From Diprion similis (taxonomy: Eukaryota > Arthropoda > Insecta > Hymenoptera > Diprionidae), in assembly GCF_021155765.1 (NCBI RefSeq), contig NC_060112.1:12152001-12216000 (forward strand): a DNA stretch of 64,000 nt. The letters are read 5' to 3'. Made by a program: the position numbers and the translations under genes. This document shows, piece after piece, positions 1 through 11,957 of the stretch. The notes beneath the pieces were generated by a model. The model was given only the letters and a program-made list of their open reading frames with translations. It was not told where the DNA came from and did not search any database. Numbering within the stretch: position 1 is the first letter of the stretch; every line of letters starts with the position of its first letter.

Positions 1-915
1 TAGAAGAATTTCCTAATTGAGATTCAGTATTTAATTCTTTACAAATGGTGAAGACTAGTTTCTTACTCTGTAAGACATACAAAAAATTACAAATACTGAA
101 TATTGATACGTAAATTTATCCGATCACTCAATTTAATATTGTACAAGAGTTATATTCATCATCGGTTCAGTCTGCCAGTAATTTAGGCTATCAAAGAATT
201 AAAATTAAAAATTTTTAAGTATGTAACTCCAGCACTTTGTTACGACGAAAATTTCGCCTAAGATAAACTACGTTCTAATAGTGCACAAACGCTGACATAT
301 TCAGAATAAAATTATTGCAGAATTTGGTTAAAAAATTCTATCATATTCACATTTTTTGAATACAGTAAACATGGAAAAAACACGGTATATTTTTTTATTT
401 TTCCATTCTATTTTGTGATTGCTCAGTCTCGTAAGAAACTATCTAAAACCTGTGAAATCTATGTTAAAATTCAATAATCTTATACTACTTGCTTTCTTTC
501 TGCCTATTGAATTGAACCAGCATTATTACTCTCACGTCAGATTTAAACAAAACACTTGTCACACACACACAGAAATACATATATTATACATGTATGTATG
601 TATGTATGCATATGTGTATATAGGTATGTAACCACAGAAGGAGAAAAGACGGTAAGCAACAAAGGTGGGTTATATTTCAAATTCTGGCTGTATAAACAAA
701 AATTGTTAGCCGTACGTCATTATTACAAGAGATGTATATCGACACGTGGTCTATTGATACAAATACAAACTGTGCTAAATTTGTTTGACCCTGAAGCGCA
801 TATGGCGGACTGCACAAAAGATTTTCACGAGAGTATCGCAATCTGTACTTGACAGTAAAAAATAATATCCAAACTTTGACGGAAAGAGGATTTATATTGA
901 ATAAATTTAACTTAC
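1..915. other. No gene resolved; contains a simple-repeat tract
   Basis: AT-rich sequence, probably intronic to the minus-strand gene whose first exon is at 916-988. An (AC)n tract followed by a TATG-type microsatellite occupies about 558-625. I see no supported exon. Confidence 0.4.
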
Positions 916-988
916 TTCTGTGAGGCAATGGCAGTGCCTGGACACCGAGCACCACGCAGAGAAACATACAAACATCCCGCAAGCTCAT
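916..988 (-). CDS. Signal-peptide first exon of a secreted protein (partial gene)
   Basis: Starting at the ATG at 988 and reading leftward, this exon encodes MSLRDVCMFLCVVLGVQALPLPHR. This is a textbook secretion signal: short polar N-region, hydrophobic core (residues 6-16), and a likely cleavage after Ala18. The exon ends in phase 1 at a good donor (A/GTAAG, at 915). An upstream ATG at 1041 opens only a three-codon ORF, so 988 is the first useful start. A TATA-like element and a TCAGT initiator lie upstream. I found no convincing second exon between 1 and 915, so the mature protein is probably encoded to the left of the window. Its neighbour at 3119-5867 is also minus-strand and also encodes a secreted protein. 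The function is unknown. Confidence 0.55.
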
Positions 989-3118
989 GATGAAGCACCA
1001 AAAGCTCTTGATCGTGCTTAGGGAAAACGTTAATGACACATGCACTTTTCGTGACAGGCACTTCTTGAACTCGAGTTCGTCTCACTGGATACTGAATCGG
1101 TGACTGGGAGAGTTCGAAATAAATACCGAAATTTACCTGAGCTCGGGTATTTAAGATGGAGGTTTGTTTACTCGGTTAAAGTACCCCATGGACAACGGCC
1201 GGCTCTAATCCCACTTTAAATCCCAGTTCTACGGCTGCGTCATTCTCATTGCCCTTTCGATTGGGTAGAACAAGAGGCGACAAGTAAGGTCCCGGGTATG
1301 GTAGAGATTACTGTTTGCTCACGTCTGTGAGACACACGCGAGCAGATATACACGATGGTAGCCAGAGCCTTACAGAATACACGAAAATGTTGCAAAATAT
1401 TGCCTATACCGACTCCAAAGCCTTACTTTCGAACCATCTGCCGATGGACTATTATTGCAAGTAAAGGTGCGATTTCATCTGTGAAATTAAGTGAAAAAGA
1501 GCTTGTAATCAAATAATTAATCAAGTTTGTTTTTAGGACTTGATAGTAATTAGTAGATATTCTTTAGATATTGTGAGGAGATAAGTACTCTGTTTGAAAT
1601 TTCACGCTGACTTCGACAAGACAATGTGACGTTAGGCCTTTTGTCCAAGCCAAACATAACAGTGCGGCGAACAAAATTTCACTTATATACAAGCTGGGAA
1701 TGAAATTCAATACCTGCGTATTAATGAACACAAAATTAAACTATACTAATCCAAATTTTTCACAAATCAAAAAATTAAACCTACACCTGTTTATCTACAG
1801 AGTTTTTGAACGCGTCGCAAAGCCGTGTCGAATTTGAGAGCGGAGATCACAAACTATTTCTTCATAGAATGGAATACCGAAATATTTTTTAATAAACATT
1901 AACGCTACATTAAAAGCTACAAAAAGTCTGATCATAAAGCAAGTTCAGACCATAAAATCAGTAACTATACGAAGATCATTATTTCCCATCCGTAAGCATT
2001 TAATTGTAAATCCTTATTTGAATAGTGTGTGCAGATTACAATTTTATCGTAAACATTGATATTCGTTACGTCATAAATACGCAGAACATCAGCAGAAAAT
2101 TTATGTGGCTTCCATATAAAAGCCAGAATATCGCACGGGGGGGAGGGGGGGGGGCGGAAATGTAGTGATAAGAATTCCAACCGAGCAGGTATCCCAAGCT
2201 ATGACTAAGTGCTGGTATATGTACTTTGCATGGTTGGAAAAAATGTCCAGATAGGTATTAAGATATTTGGGTTGATGTAACCAATTTGTAGCGTATTGCT
2301 AAGTGAAGAAAAAATATAAGAACTACAAATTAAATGTTGATATGAGAACTTAAAAATTCGTGTCATATTCACTATAACAGAAATGTAACAAAGATAATTA
2401 AAGTGGACCTCCTGGGACATTATGTTTAGTTAAATTTTTCTGACCGTGATTAGAACTTGGACGAAGACTCAGCTTTTGTTTCAACTGTAGTTTCACGAAC
2501 AAAGGAATCAGATTCCCGGAACCCTGATACCGTTCCGCATTTTCAGGAAAATTTTGACAAATACTGCTGATTTACGACGTACGCCTTTTATCGTTGCCAC
2601 TGATAATTATCGCACGTTCTGGCCTCATTATTTTCCCAAGGATTAGGATTCCTCGGAAGTAAGGCTTCGACTATCGAATTTTTTCTTGTTTGAGCGACTT
2701 AATGAAATATAGAAACATATGAGCAAACGCTTTTCCCGAAATAAAAAAGTTTATTGATTTGTATTTATACGTTTTCTTTATTTTGTGCAAAAATTGATAT
2801 TTATCTGTAGAATATTTCCAGCACCGTATACGTTCAGAATTATAATTATACCTAAGACCACTAAAACCGTATTCAAATATTGATAAACTTAATCCATGAG
2901 CATTCATTATCTAAATAATAAAGTAAACAAATTTCATAACATATACTAAGTATATGAATAACGTTATTGAATTGTAAGTTAAAAGTAATAAAATTCAATT
3001 ACGTAAGTTTGAATGAGAAAAACTGATCTTCTGTTTAATACCAGCGATTCAATTCGTAAACTAATACGTCGAAAACAATTATACCCTCGTACTTTAACGA
3101 GGAGAGAAAAGCATCATT
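989..3118. other. Intergenic DNA with no supported gene
   Basis: Apart from the promoter motifs at 1091-1127 this stretch shows no supported exon. It includes a G-run at 2137-2154 that is conspicuous in such AT-rich DNA. The right part is presumably the 3' flank of the minus-strand gene ending at 3119. Confidence 0.4.
1091..1127 (-). promoter_or_regulatory. Core promoter of the secreted-protein exon: TATA-like box plus TCAGT initiator
   Basis: On the minus strand a TATTTATTT element (1117-1127) sits about 30 bases upstream of a TCAGT initiator (1091-1095). This is the spacing of TATA and initiator elements in arthropod promoters. The ATG at 988 follows about 105 bases downstream. A second TATA-like TTAAATA occurs near 1150. 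The motifs are seen directly; promoter use is inferred. Confidence 0.4.
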
Positions 3119-5867
3119 TTATTTCAAGATCGGTCTAAACCCATTGAAATTCGGTTTATTTTGAGGATCATAAAAGTAGCGATCGGCCTCGACGGTGTTT
3201 AGGAATTCGGGGAACCGTTCCCCGGGTAAAAACGAATTTACAAAAGGACTCGGATACAAATCAGCGTTCGGGTGGGGATTAAAAATCGCTGGTCTCTCAA
3301 AGGGCAGGGCGAACTTCTCCGGGTAATAATCGTCCAGGTATCTCTGCTGGGGGTTTTCGGTGGTAAACACCAGATGGTCCAAGTCCTGAGGCATGCCTCC
3401 GTAATAACCATAAAACGTCGACGATTCGGTACCGTTTTCTGCTGACGTCGTTGACAACGTGACGTTTGGTACCGTCGTGGTATTCGTTGGGACATCAGTT
3501 GTTACTACTGTCGTCGGGGTCGAAGATGAAACTGAAGTTGACTTTTTCCTTGTCAATGCCAATCTCTTCGATTCTGATACATCGTTCATCACCGACGCGA
3601 TTATGAGATCTCTATCCAGCTGCGAAATTTATTAAAACAATATTTCATCGCACAAAGATGTAAAACAAATACTGCAGAAGTTGGTCTGTTCCGAAAATCC
3701 GTTGGGTAATAGGAATTGCTTGTTATTTTCGAGAAGGAAAACCTACACTACATGAACTGATGAAAGGCATGTTAAATAATTTTTAACGTAATTATTCTAC
3801 TTTAGTATTTTCACATTTTGTTTTTACTAGAATTCGAATATCGTCGCTAAAAACCATTTATTTTGACAAATTTCTTTGCTCTTATCATGTAAGCTTCTTA
3901 AAGAAGTAATTGCCATTGGAAACGATGTGTGATTAGGCTGAAAATTTAGAACGATTCATTCTACAGCAGATTTATGATTCATAGAATTTTAAGTAACTAT
4001 TGACACTACAAATTGCGTCTGTGAGAACCAGATTCTAATTTCCGAACAAATTAGCAAATTGATGGACACGTAAGAATTTTTACAATAGCGCCCCGTCGAT
4101 CAAGTGATATAAAGTAATGGCTACCAACGATATTTGGGGATGATTGTCGGTCGATTTAGGTGAAGTGGATACGCAATCATTCAGAAAATTGTTAGTCTCG
4201 ATTCATCACTACCGGATTCAGAAGCCACCGCTTACTCTACTATACGACAGAAAGTTAACCACCATAAAGTGAGATGGAATTCCAATCCATCAGCTTAGCT
4301 AATGCACAGTATATTAGTAAAATTATGAATCCATTCCATCTGATTTTACTTTAGCTCTGCACTGCTGAACACCTAGAGTCTTACACTGTTATAAAAGTTT
4401 CTCACTATTTGTTTGATTCTCAATTCTTTCAAATGTGTCATAAAATATTCAATCAAAGCTAGTCACACATTCAAAATCCCTGAGTATTTCGAATTTGCAC
4501 ATTTTACGCAGTTGCAATGAAACGATCGTATGAACAGCGTATGAATATTTTCACGAATGATTGTCTGAACAGTTGAGTGATAGAATGTTCGAATCATAGG
4601 TGAAATAAAAACTCACTTCGTCCTTCGCGTCAGATGGAACGGTCCGTTTCAAGTCCACCTGAGTAGCCTGTGCTTCCGAAATCTCTTTCTCAGTGTCGTC
4701 CACAGCCTGTTCCTGAAGCTCTGAATCAGTATTGCCTTCTTTTTCGGTTGTCAATTTGTCATTATCTAAAGTAGTATCAACAACCTGAGGTTCTGCCGGG
4801 GTACTAAGGTTGAAAATCTGTTGAGGAACAGGCTTGGGGCGAGGAGCCAACGTGGCGATTTGGTTGGCAGGTGGCTTAGTCGGAATTCCGTTCAGGAAAT
4901 TCGGAAAAAAGTTTGAAATGATGTCTGGGACGGGATATGGAACGGGATAAAGATACGGAAAGTGAGATTGCGGCTTGAAGAAGCTGGTGAAATATGCTGG
5001 AGCGAGATATTGCAGCGCTATCTCGCCGTTCGACGGTCGTGTGAATACCAGAGATCCAAAAAACTTTGGCTTGCGACGCTTGAAATTTTTCGTCGGCTGA
5101 TTCCTCCCATTCGAAATTGAAAGACCCTCTGCTTTTTTGAACTCTGTTTCACTACTTAAATTAATTTCTTTTTCATTATCAAGAAGTGTGGAGACTCCGA
5201 GAGGATTCCGAATCACCGCGTTGTCGATCCTTTTCAAAAATGTTACGTTCTTCGTGGCTTTCGTCAAGTTTTCAGCTTCCCTACTGAACGCTTGACGCCG
5301 AATTGTCGAGCATTGCACTTCTGGAGAAACGTGAAATATTACAGAATTTTATTCGCAAGAAGTAAAATCATTTTTTGAATAAAGTTTTGTAATCAAAAAG
5401 TACTTGGATACTTTAAGTAAATTCTATGAATCTAAAACCCCTTAATTAAGATTTGTCACAAATGGGCAGTTTTGAACTGATAATTAATTATTATTTTCTT
5501 CTATAATTATCGTTATATTGAGTGGCGGATAAAATTTCTGGCAGTCAACGTTTTATTCATTCTTTGTTTTTTCAAATTGATTATTATCGATCTAAAAATC
5601 CCCAAAATAGTTCCTCTGATTTATTGACAAAAATGTTAGTGTAGGTTAAATCGAAAGTGATGCGACAGAAACTTGGAAAAAAAATGCAACAATAAACAAT
5701 AATAGAAAAGTTTCCATAATAAACTCAAGACGTAAAAATCAAAAATAAAACCCGTAATACGCACCATTTTCAAAAAGACTGAAGGCGATCAACACGAAGA
5801 TTGTGGCTACGAACATCGCGACGGAATGACTCGCTGTTGATGGAAGTACGGAGACTAACCCAGTCAT
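3119..5867 (-). CDS. Secreted proline/threonine-rich protein, three exons, family not recognised
   Basis: Exons (minus strand): 5765-5867, 4617-5320, 3119-3619. All junctions have GT-AG ends and matching phases (1, then 0), giving 435 residues. Residues about 15-33 form a hydrophobic signal (MFVATIFVLIAFSLFENG); Met18 could be an alternative start. The mature part is low-complexity. It has a basic KRRKPK stretch, a proline/aromatic region (YPVPYPVP), an acidic Glu-rich part, a Thr/Val/Ser-rich linker (TPTTVVTTDVPTNTTT) and a Tyr/Pro/Phe-rich C-terminus ending FRPILK. There are almost no cysteines. NVT and NGT sites could carry N-glycans. An upstream ATG in the leader ends in frame with a stop before the chosen start. 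The composition resembles extracellular matrix or cuticle-associated secreted proteins of insects, but no known domain is visible, so no function is assigned. Confidence 0.72.
3620..4616 (-). other. Intron 2 of the secreted proline-rich gene
   Basis: A 997-base intron between two well-supported coding exons, with donor GTGAGT and acceptor TTTCGCAG. It is AT-rich and nothing else was recognised inside. Confidence 0.6.
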
Positions 5868-6865
5868 TCTATACGTTTTCAATTATGCGGGCACCAGGCA
5901 CCCTCATTTTTAGAGAAAGTACATGCGCGTGAATTTCAGGATAACCGTGAATTTATCTGAGTAGTATACAATTTTATATCTTCAAGACAAGGGTTTGCCA
6001 TTCGCAAATGAGGTTCACGAGTTTTGCAGCAGTTATTACTATCAGCTTATTGTTACTTTTCGATGTAAAGAAAAGCTAATGTCGTCAGAAGTTATTGAGT
6101 TATTTAAATTGTGGAACATAGAAATTTTCAAAAGTAAAATTCCTGTAATCTGAATTCCAATCCAAATCGTGTATTCGTAGGTGATTAACCCACATGAATA
6201 TAAACTGAAATCGGTAAAAGTACACTATACCATGCTGAAAACTCGCCTAGCTTAGATCTCGACCTCTTTAAATGAAAAAAACTTTCTAACGATAAAATTC
6301 ACTAGAGATAAGAACCTGAATTATAAAATATTTCTTTGTTCCGCATAATATAAAGAGAAATAACGGAATTCCAATAACATTTACGATCGCCGAGTGATAG
6401 GTGAAAAAATAAATAGAATAACGGCTGGCGGCTCGATTATACCTCTAGTTTTACACCCGATCTTTGATACGAAGCGCCGCCGGATGCTACCGGTGTTTAT
6501 TCTAAGAGTTCCAGCATAGGGGCAAGCCTCCCCACTTCAAGGTGCCCTGCATTTTACGTTTACATCCTATCGGCTCATCTCAGGCTCATCCACACTACTG
6601 CCATACTGCATGGAATATCTTGTAGGTATGTCAAGCCATCGCCGTCCGTTCCGTTGCCTTAAGAAGTTCATAATCGAGCGCGAGCAGCTGTGCACGCTTC
6701 ACGCATGCGTGGTGCTGCCATCATCAGCTGATAATAGTGAAGTTCGGCAGCAGGACGTGAAGACTGCCGAAGTATGCGTACCTAACATGATACTTTGATA
6801 GGTTACATTTGAATAAAGGAAGAACGGTATTGATCGGTATATTACGTATTCTATGTTACAGTTCT
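5868..6865. other. Intergenic region between divergent genes
   Basis: Separates the minus-strand secreted-protein gene (ATG at 5867) from plus-strand Gemin7 (ATG at 6866), so it presumably holds both promoters. The part from about 6470 to 6740 is richer in GC and has a palindromic CACGCATGCGTG near 6700, resembling an NRF-1-type site. The bases just before 6862 read TTACAG, so Gemin7 may have an intron in its 5' untranslated region. No further gene is seen. Confidence 0.4.
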
Positions 6866-8105
6866 ATGATGACCGAAAACAACGAGGAGAAGAAACTTCC
6901 GGAAAATGAAGTGGAATACGAGTTTTCAACGCCGGATAAGCAGGAGGCGCGGGCTTTTCTGCGCGAACGATTCCTGCGCGTTATGACCGGAGTTATTGGT
7001 GAGGATTGATGAAATTTTACAAATTCGAAAAAAGATGTTTGGGCGGACAGTAATGGCTGCCGGCGCTCGACTTGTCGTTCACCTCGCAACTTTCACCCAT
7101 GTTTTCTGATCGATGATTTATGGATTCAGCCAAATGAAAACTTCTGCAGACTTGCATGTGCATGCAGATAAAGAAAAGATATTTATCTTGGACTCTGGGT
7201 TGTTATAAACACTCTGATTGCACGCTTACAGAAGTTCCCTAGCTTTCATACTTACACGCAATGTGCGTTCCGAAATCTGATGTAAAATGGCGATGTTATT
7301 TGTTTTACAGTCTTTTGGTTTATATTTTTGGATGATTAGAAAATAGTATTACGCAAATATCAAATGATCACAGATCACAACGTCAATAATCCAATCAGAA
7401 GTAATAGTAATATAGAACGTTGTCAATATTTCAGTCTCAAATTAACGTTTATATTCGTACGTGATGAAAAAAATTGTTATAGTTAGAGAAAAAAACTACA
7501 AATACAATATTCGAACAATGTAGAGGCAAAAAAAATTTGATAATTGCATACATTTTCGGAGAAAAACTATAACAATCTTTTTGTTTTGGAAAGACTATTT
7601 TTCCCAAGAAAACTAATTGCCCTACTAAAATTATATATTTTGAATAAATTTTACTTGAGTGTTTCACACTAAAGAAAATAATTTATCAACGAACGAATCA
7701 ACAGAAAAGCTTTCCGGCTGAAATGCTGCTTGGCTATTTGCCATGCAATTTTCAGTATAGTCTACAAGCTACAAATCATACGCGTAGTTATCTCTGATTC
7801 CGCAAAAACTTCGAAAATAACCTTTTGATAAGGAAAAGTAACACATTACGGTAAACTGAAATTTCTCTGTTAAATTTTCCCAGTAAATATAAGTATTCGG
7901 ACATTTTTTTGTTACAGGTAAACAGGCGAAATTTCACATGCACGAGAATACAAAAGTCAACGCAGAATTTCGCGGATGCGACGTAGACTGCTTGGAGATA
8001 TTTGCCAGGAACCTGGAAACTCCTTTGGGCAAAGTGCCTGAAGCTATTTTGAGAGCAACAGACGTCATTTGCATTGAAATTAATGGAATAACAACTCAAT
8101 CATAA
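6866..8105 (+). CDS. GEMIN7: Gemin7, SMN complex subunit
   Basis: Two exons, 6866-6998 and 7918-8105, joined in phase 1 (donor GTGAGG, acceptor TTACAG), encode 106 residues. After an acidic N-terminus the protein has EARAFLRERFLRVMTGVIG, then HMHENTKVNAEFRGCDVDCL, then LETPLGKVPEAILRATDVI. These follow the human Gemin7 pattern of an ARAALRERYLR helix, a TLHEGVRVAAHF strand pair and a QTPIGVQAEALLRCSDII segment. Gemin7 has an Sm-like fold, pairs with Gemin6, and helps the SMN complex load Sm rings onto snRNAs in the cytoplasm. Translation may begin at either of two adjacent Met codons (MM). A possible polyadenylation signal (AATAAA) occurs near 8777. The second exon is invisible to single-ORF prediction. 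Identification is by remembered family pattern, not a search. Confidence 0.88.
6999..7917 (+). other. Gemin7 intron, with a solo MITE-like end
   Basis: A 919-base intron. At about 7263-7278 it carries TGCGTTCCGAAATCTG. This matches the terminal inverted repeat of the small elements at about 13760-13898 and 58328-58453 and suggests a decayed relative or solo end. Nothing else was recognised. Confidence 0.45.
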
Positions 8106-10235
8106 ACAATATTTTAAGATAAAGACTGGAAACAAGACAAGACAAAACAAAAGTTCTACTTATAGGAAAATATAACTCTTGTTAAAAACAAAAAAGCTTA
8201 AATGTACGAATGCACAAATCAGAAATGTTGTAGTATTGTAGTACAGTACCCATATGTTTTACATTTGACGTTTGTCAATATGATTTTCTGAACATCAGAA
8301 GGATGTAAAGGAAATACAGCAAAAATTCTCAGGAATGAGATTTCATTCAAGCAATTTTCCAGTTTTACTAATATTCATGACTTTAGACCTTTTTCACACC
8401 GCGACTCATGATAAACAAAACACAAACCGCTCGAAAATTTCATTGCTTTCCTGACACACGTAGAGATAAGATTCAACTTACAACGAAAGGCGTTTGATTT
8501 GTAGCATAATTCAGTTATTTTTATGGTAACATTAAAACAAATAATGAATGGTAAAAATATTAGTTTCTCAACGTTCAAACATTTATTTTCAGAACAATGG
8601 CTGTCAACATCCGGGATCGATAATATTTTCTTACACTCATAGTTTTCTCTTCCTAAATTGTTTCAAACAAAACCTTATTCTCGAAAATCAGAGATATTCA
8701 AGATGTTGCCGTATCTATTTCTGTATTGCCAAAATTGGAAGTTCTTGCATAAATCCCAGTTTTAGGTACAAATTCAATAAATAAAAAACCAAACTTTGAC
8801 CACTAGGCGACTGTTGGAATTAGGGATATAAACTCTAAACTGTTGCAGGTTTACATTTCTGCAATAATTGAACGAGTGTGTAAATTGAATTAAAGAAGTA
8901 CAGAAACTTAAAAAAAAAAAAGTTTATTCCAGTCGGAATTCATCGAGTTCACTTCCAGCGAATAGTTCATTTGTTTACGGTAAATTGATTTTCCATGACA
9001 CTCACCCTCCTGCGTACTCAAAAGCTCACACACCACTTGTCGACTGCCAAATGGACTCCGCAGAGAAGATCGCTACATGAATGGAAAGTCAGAAGGAAAT
9101 ATAGTAATTGGAATAGTAAGTTACCTCATTTTACACTATATATTTTAATTCTTATTATTTTCACTTTCAAGATATTTAACTAGGATGAGGTAGTTTTTAA
9201 CGTATTTTTTAAGCGTTTTTCATGCTCCCGTTACTGCAGAAATTGTAACAAAAAACCAAATTTCGTATTCTGATATAATTTTATGATACCAGTAACCTAT
9301 GACATTCACATAATCTTGAATCAATTGTGTAATTATTTGATAGCCAACAATAAGAAGCAACCTGTATCCCTATTATTGTATTGCCTTATTGAAAATTCGA
9401 AAAAGAATTCCACTTCTTACACAATATGACTGAATTCATTATAAATTAATTAATTCAAACTCACAACTTGATGTTCGACATTTTGTACCCAACAAGTCTG
9501 CGCATTCACAATAAGGTTGCCGAAGATTTAAAGCCTTCTGACAGATCAACATAATAGTGTTGCGATAATCACTTGACCATTTTCACGAAGTTTCCATATT
9601 TTTTCTGATGTATCGTATTTTAACGCAGATCGGCAATTGTTAGTGTTTTCGGCTTCCCGCGCAACTATTAGTTTAAAGTTCGCATCATAAGTATGACGAA
9701 CGTTTTTGTTCACTTGATTTGTCAGTAAACCTCTACACTCCACTCTATTCGCACTCCGAACATTCATTTTTTCAATTATTGCACGCACGAAATATCTAAT
9801 AACAATTTGTTTGTTCCAACTTCAGACTGATGCTTTGAAAAAAATTGAAGTTCGAATTTTCGATTTTCGAGATTAGGCGCGCACGCGCAGTGCAAGAATT
9901 TTACAATTATCGGTCGATAACGAAATTTCCAGTTGATAAAGCAAATCCCCTAAAAGATCCCAAATATACGTCGAGTACGGTTTTTGATGGTAAAGTCGCT
10001 TACCAAAAACCTCGACTTACATTCGGGGCAACACGGTAATTGGGTTTTGAAAAAAAAAAACTCACGCACATTGTAATTGCAAATGATACAACAAATTTTG
10101 CATCATTTGTCAAATCCTTTGGTACAAGAATACAATTTCCTACAGATTGCCGATATGCGCAATTTTTTTTTTTTTTTCAATATTCTATTGTGAAAATCGA
10201 AATGTACACTTGAAACATTAATCTTTTATCACACA
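8106..10235. other. Intergenic DNA between Gemin7 and MED30
   Basis: Contains the Gemin7 3' flank, the degenerate pogo-type fragment at 9546-9788 and a poly-A/T-rich stretch. Short open frames at 8995-9183 and 9845-10039 look neither conserved nor spliced. No intact gene is supported. Confidence 0.4.
9546..9788 (-). pseudogene. Fragment of a pogo/Tigger-type (Brinker-like) DNA-binding domain
   Basis: An 80-codon open frame contains HTYDANFKLIVAREAENTNN, then CRSALKYDTSEKIWKLRENG. This follows the helix-turn-helix pattern (YDANFKL..V..AE...N..AA.KY..SEK.VR.WRK) found at the N-terminus of many pogo/Tigger transposases and in Brinker-type domains. The expected WRK motif is altered to WKL, and the frame stops soon afterwards. 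No DDE catalytic region follows. I read it as a short relic of a DNA transposon. An intact small host gene is possible but unsupported, since no splice partners were seen. Confidence 0.5.
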
Positions 10236-11957
10236 CTAGGAACGTCGCATCGTTAACATTGTGTTTATCTCGGAAATTATTCGTCTTAGGTGATCTATTA
10301 TTTCCTTGAGATGTCGGTTCTTCAGTACCACTTGCTGCAATAAACGATGTTACTGATATTAGAAAAATTCCAAGAGTAAAGTTTCATTCGAAAATTTTTT
10401 TAGAACACCGGTTTTTCTTATGTTGAACGTTTAAAAACGTTCTGTTTTCTAATTTCTGCGATTCCACCCATCAGTAAAGACTCTAGACTTTCATCCAATT
10501 TTAAACATGGCATTAGAATTACACAAACCTCCATAATTTCTTTGCTCTCTTCACAAGCCAAGCGATAAGATTCAGATGTTTTCTTTTCATCTGACTTCAT
10601 ATCCCACTCTTCTTTCAACGGAATCAAACTCTCAATATGGGTGTACTCCATACCTGGTATCTGGCAGTTTTCATTGCATTTTTCATAGATCAATCGTAAA
10701 CGTTTAAACAGCAATTTCAACATTCGCAATTGTTCTTGCACCTTTGATTTTTTATCATTAGCGATAGTTGCTCCCTGTGCTGTACCTGTACATAAAACAA
10801 TTAATAATCGAATAATCACAATACAGTAACAAAATAGTTGAAGTAAAAGTTTGCTTGAACAAGAAATATATATGCATTAAAAATTACTTGATTCCTTAAA
10901 TAGTAATTAGTTGGAAATTTGACTAAGAGGCTCCTCTGTATAAAAACATAGTTATAGGTAATGGAGAGGTGAGATTACTCTATCTTTCTATACATCTACG
11001 TTCCAAAAATAATTTGATTGATTTGAGAAAACTTTAGTTTCGCTTACCATTAGGTGGCTGTATGACTTTCAGTGTCTGGAAAACTTCGAGAGTGCGACTG
11101 ACAATGTCTTGCACAGTCTCCTGTCCAAACCGGCATAAACTAGCAGTATTAAATTCTTTGTTTTGCTGTTGTTGTTGAGCCGGAGGTTGTGTAGGTGGTA
11201 CAGGAGTCTGAGGAGTCGTAGCCTGGCTTCCTCCACCCTGATTATTTTGTTGTGCAAGAGCAGCTTGCTGCTGTTGTTGTAACTGCAGCTGCTGCTGTTG
11301 CATCTGCTGCATTTGCTGTTGCATGGCAACTGACTGTTGCTGCTGTTGTTGTTGAGCTAAAACTTGTTGTGCGCTGGGCATGCCCATAGTGTTCGAATTA
11401 ACACCTCCGACACCGACGCCGACTCCCACGCCTACTCCAAACTGTTGTGGACTTACCATTCCTAAAATCGGATGTCCTTTGAAACTTAGTTTCGGTACAA
11501 TTAAGCGGAAGCTATATGCTGGGTTTCACCTACCCGTAAGAAAGTCTTTGTATTGAAAATCCAAACGAGTAATTATTAGAAATGCTTCGAAGGTCATGTT
11601 AACAAATATTCAGATCTAGATCCAACGAATTGTACATGGACATGCATATTTTTAAAGATAAAACAAAGTTTAATAAAATGGCACTTATTACAAATAAATG
11701 GCAGTATTACAATAATAATTTGCAAATAACAAAAGTCAAACATGTTTATTCTGACTTGTGAGCATACAACTTTTCTTTGTGGAGATTACTGTTTCTGGTG
11801 ATTTTCCTCAATTTGATAAATCAATTATTTTGTTTTATTCACCTTGCTGTGCGCCCATAAGTCCAGGGACCATTTGTCCACTACCAAACTGTGTCCGCAT
11901 GGCAGCTTGTTGGGCAGATGGGAATCCGGAAGGAAACGGGTGCTGTTGTCCAGCCAT
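10236..11957 (-). CDS. MED30: Mediator complex subunit 30
   Basis: Four exons: 11843-11957, 11048-11461, 10529-10785, 10236-10334. The total of 885 bases gives 294 residues, with all phases matching. The N-terminal half is low-complexity: MAGQQHPFPSGF, a GVGVGVGVGVGG run and long Gln tracts. The conserved C-terminal half has LCRFGQETVQDIVSRTLEVF, then LRMLKLLFKRLRLIYEKCNE and ESLIPLKEE. The last exon gives VLKNRHLKEIIDHLRRIISE followed by INTMLTMRRS, matching the C-terminus of insect and human MED30 closely. MED30 is a metazoan Mediator subunit linking activators to RNA polymerase II. The exon 3 donor is GTTTGT (weaker than usual), and read-through would make a different C-terminus ending at 10418. 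A probable 5' UTR intron lies upstream (acceptor near 11991, donor near 12432). Confidence 0.93.

Noticed and set aside
2449-2668. Minus-strand frame with protein-like stretches (SGFRESDSFVRETTVETK)
   Set aside because: It contains two internal stops over about 70 codons, which is no better than chance in this base composition, and no splice sites fit.
8995-9183. Open frame on the plus strand
   Set aside because: No recognisable family, no matching splice junctions, and low-complexity hydrophobic end; treated as noise.
9845-10039. 64-codon plus-strand frame
   Set aside because: No homology pattern or splice signals; likely chance.
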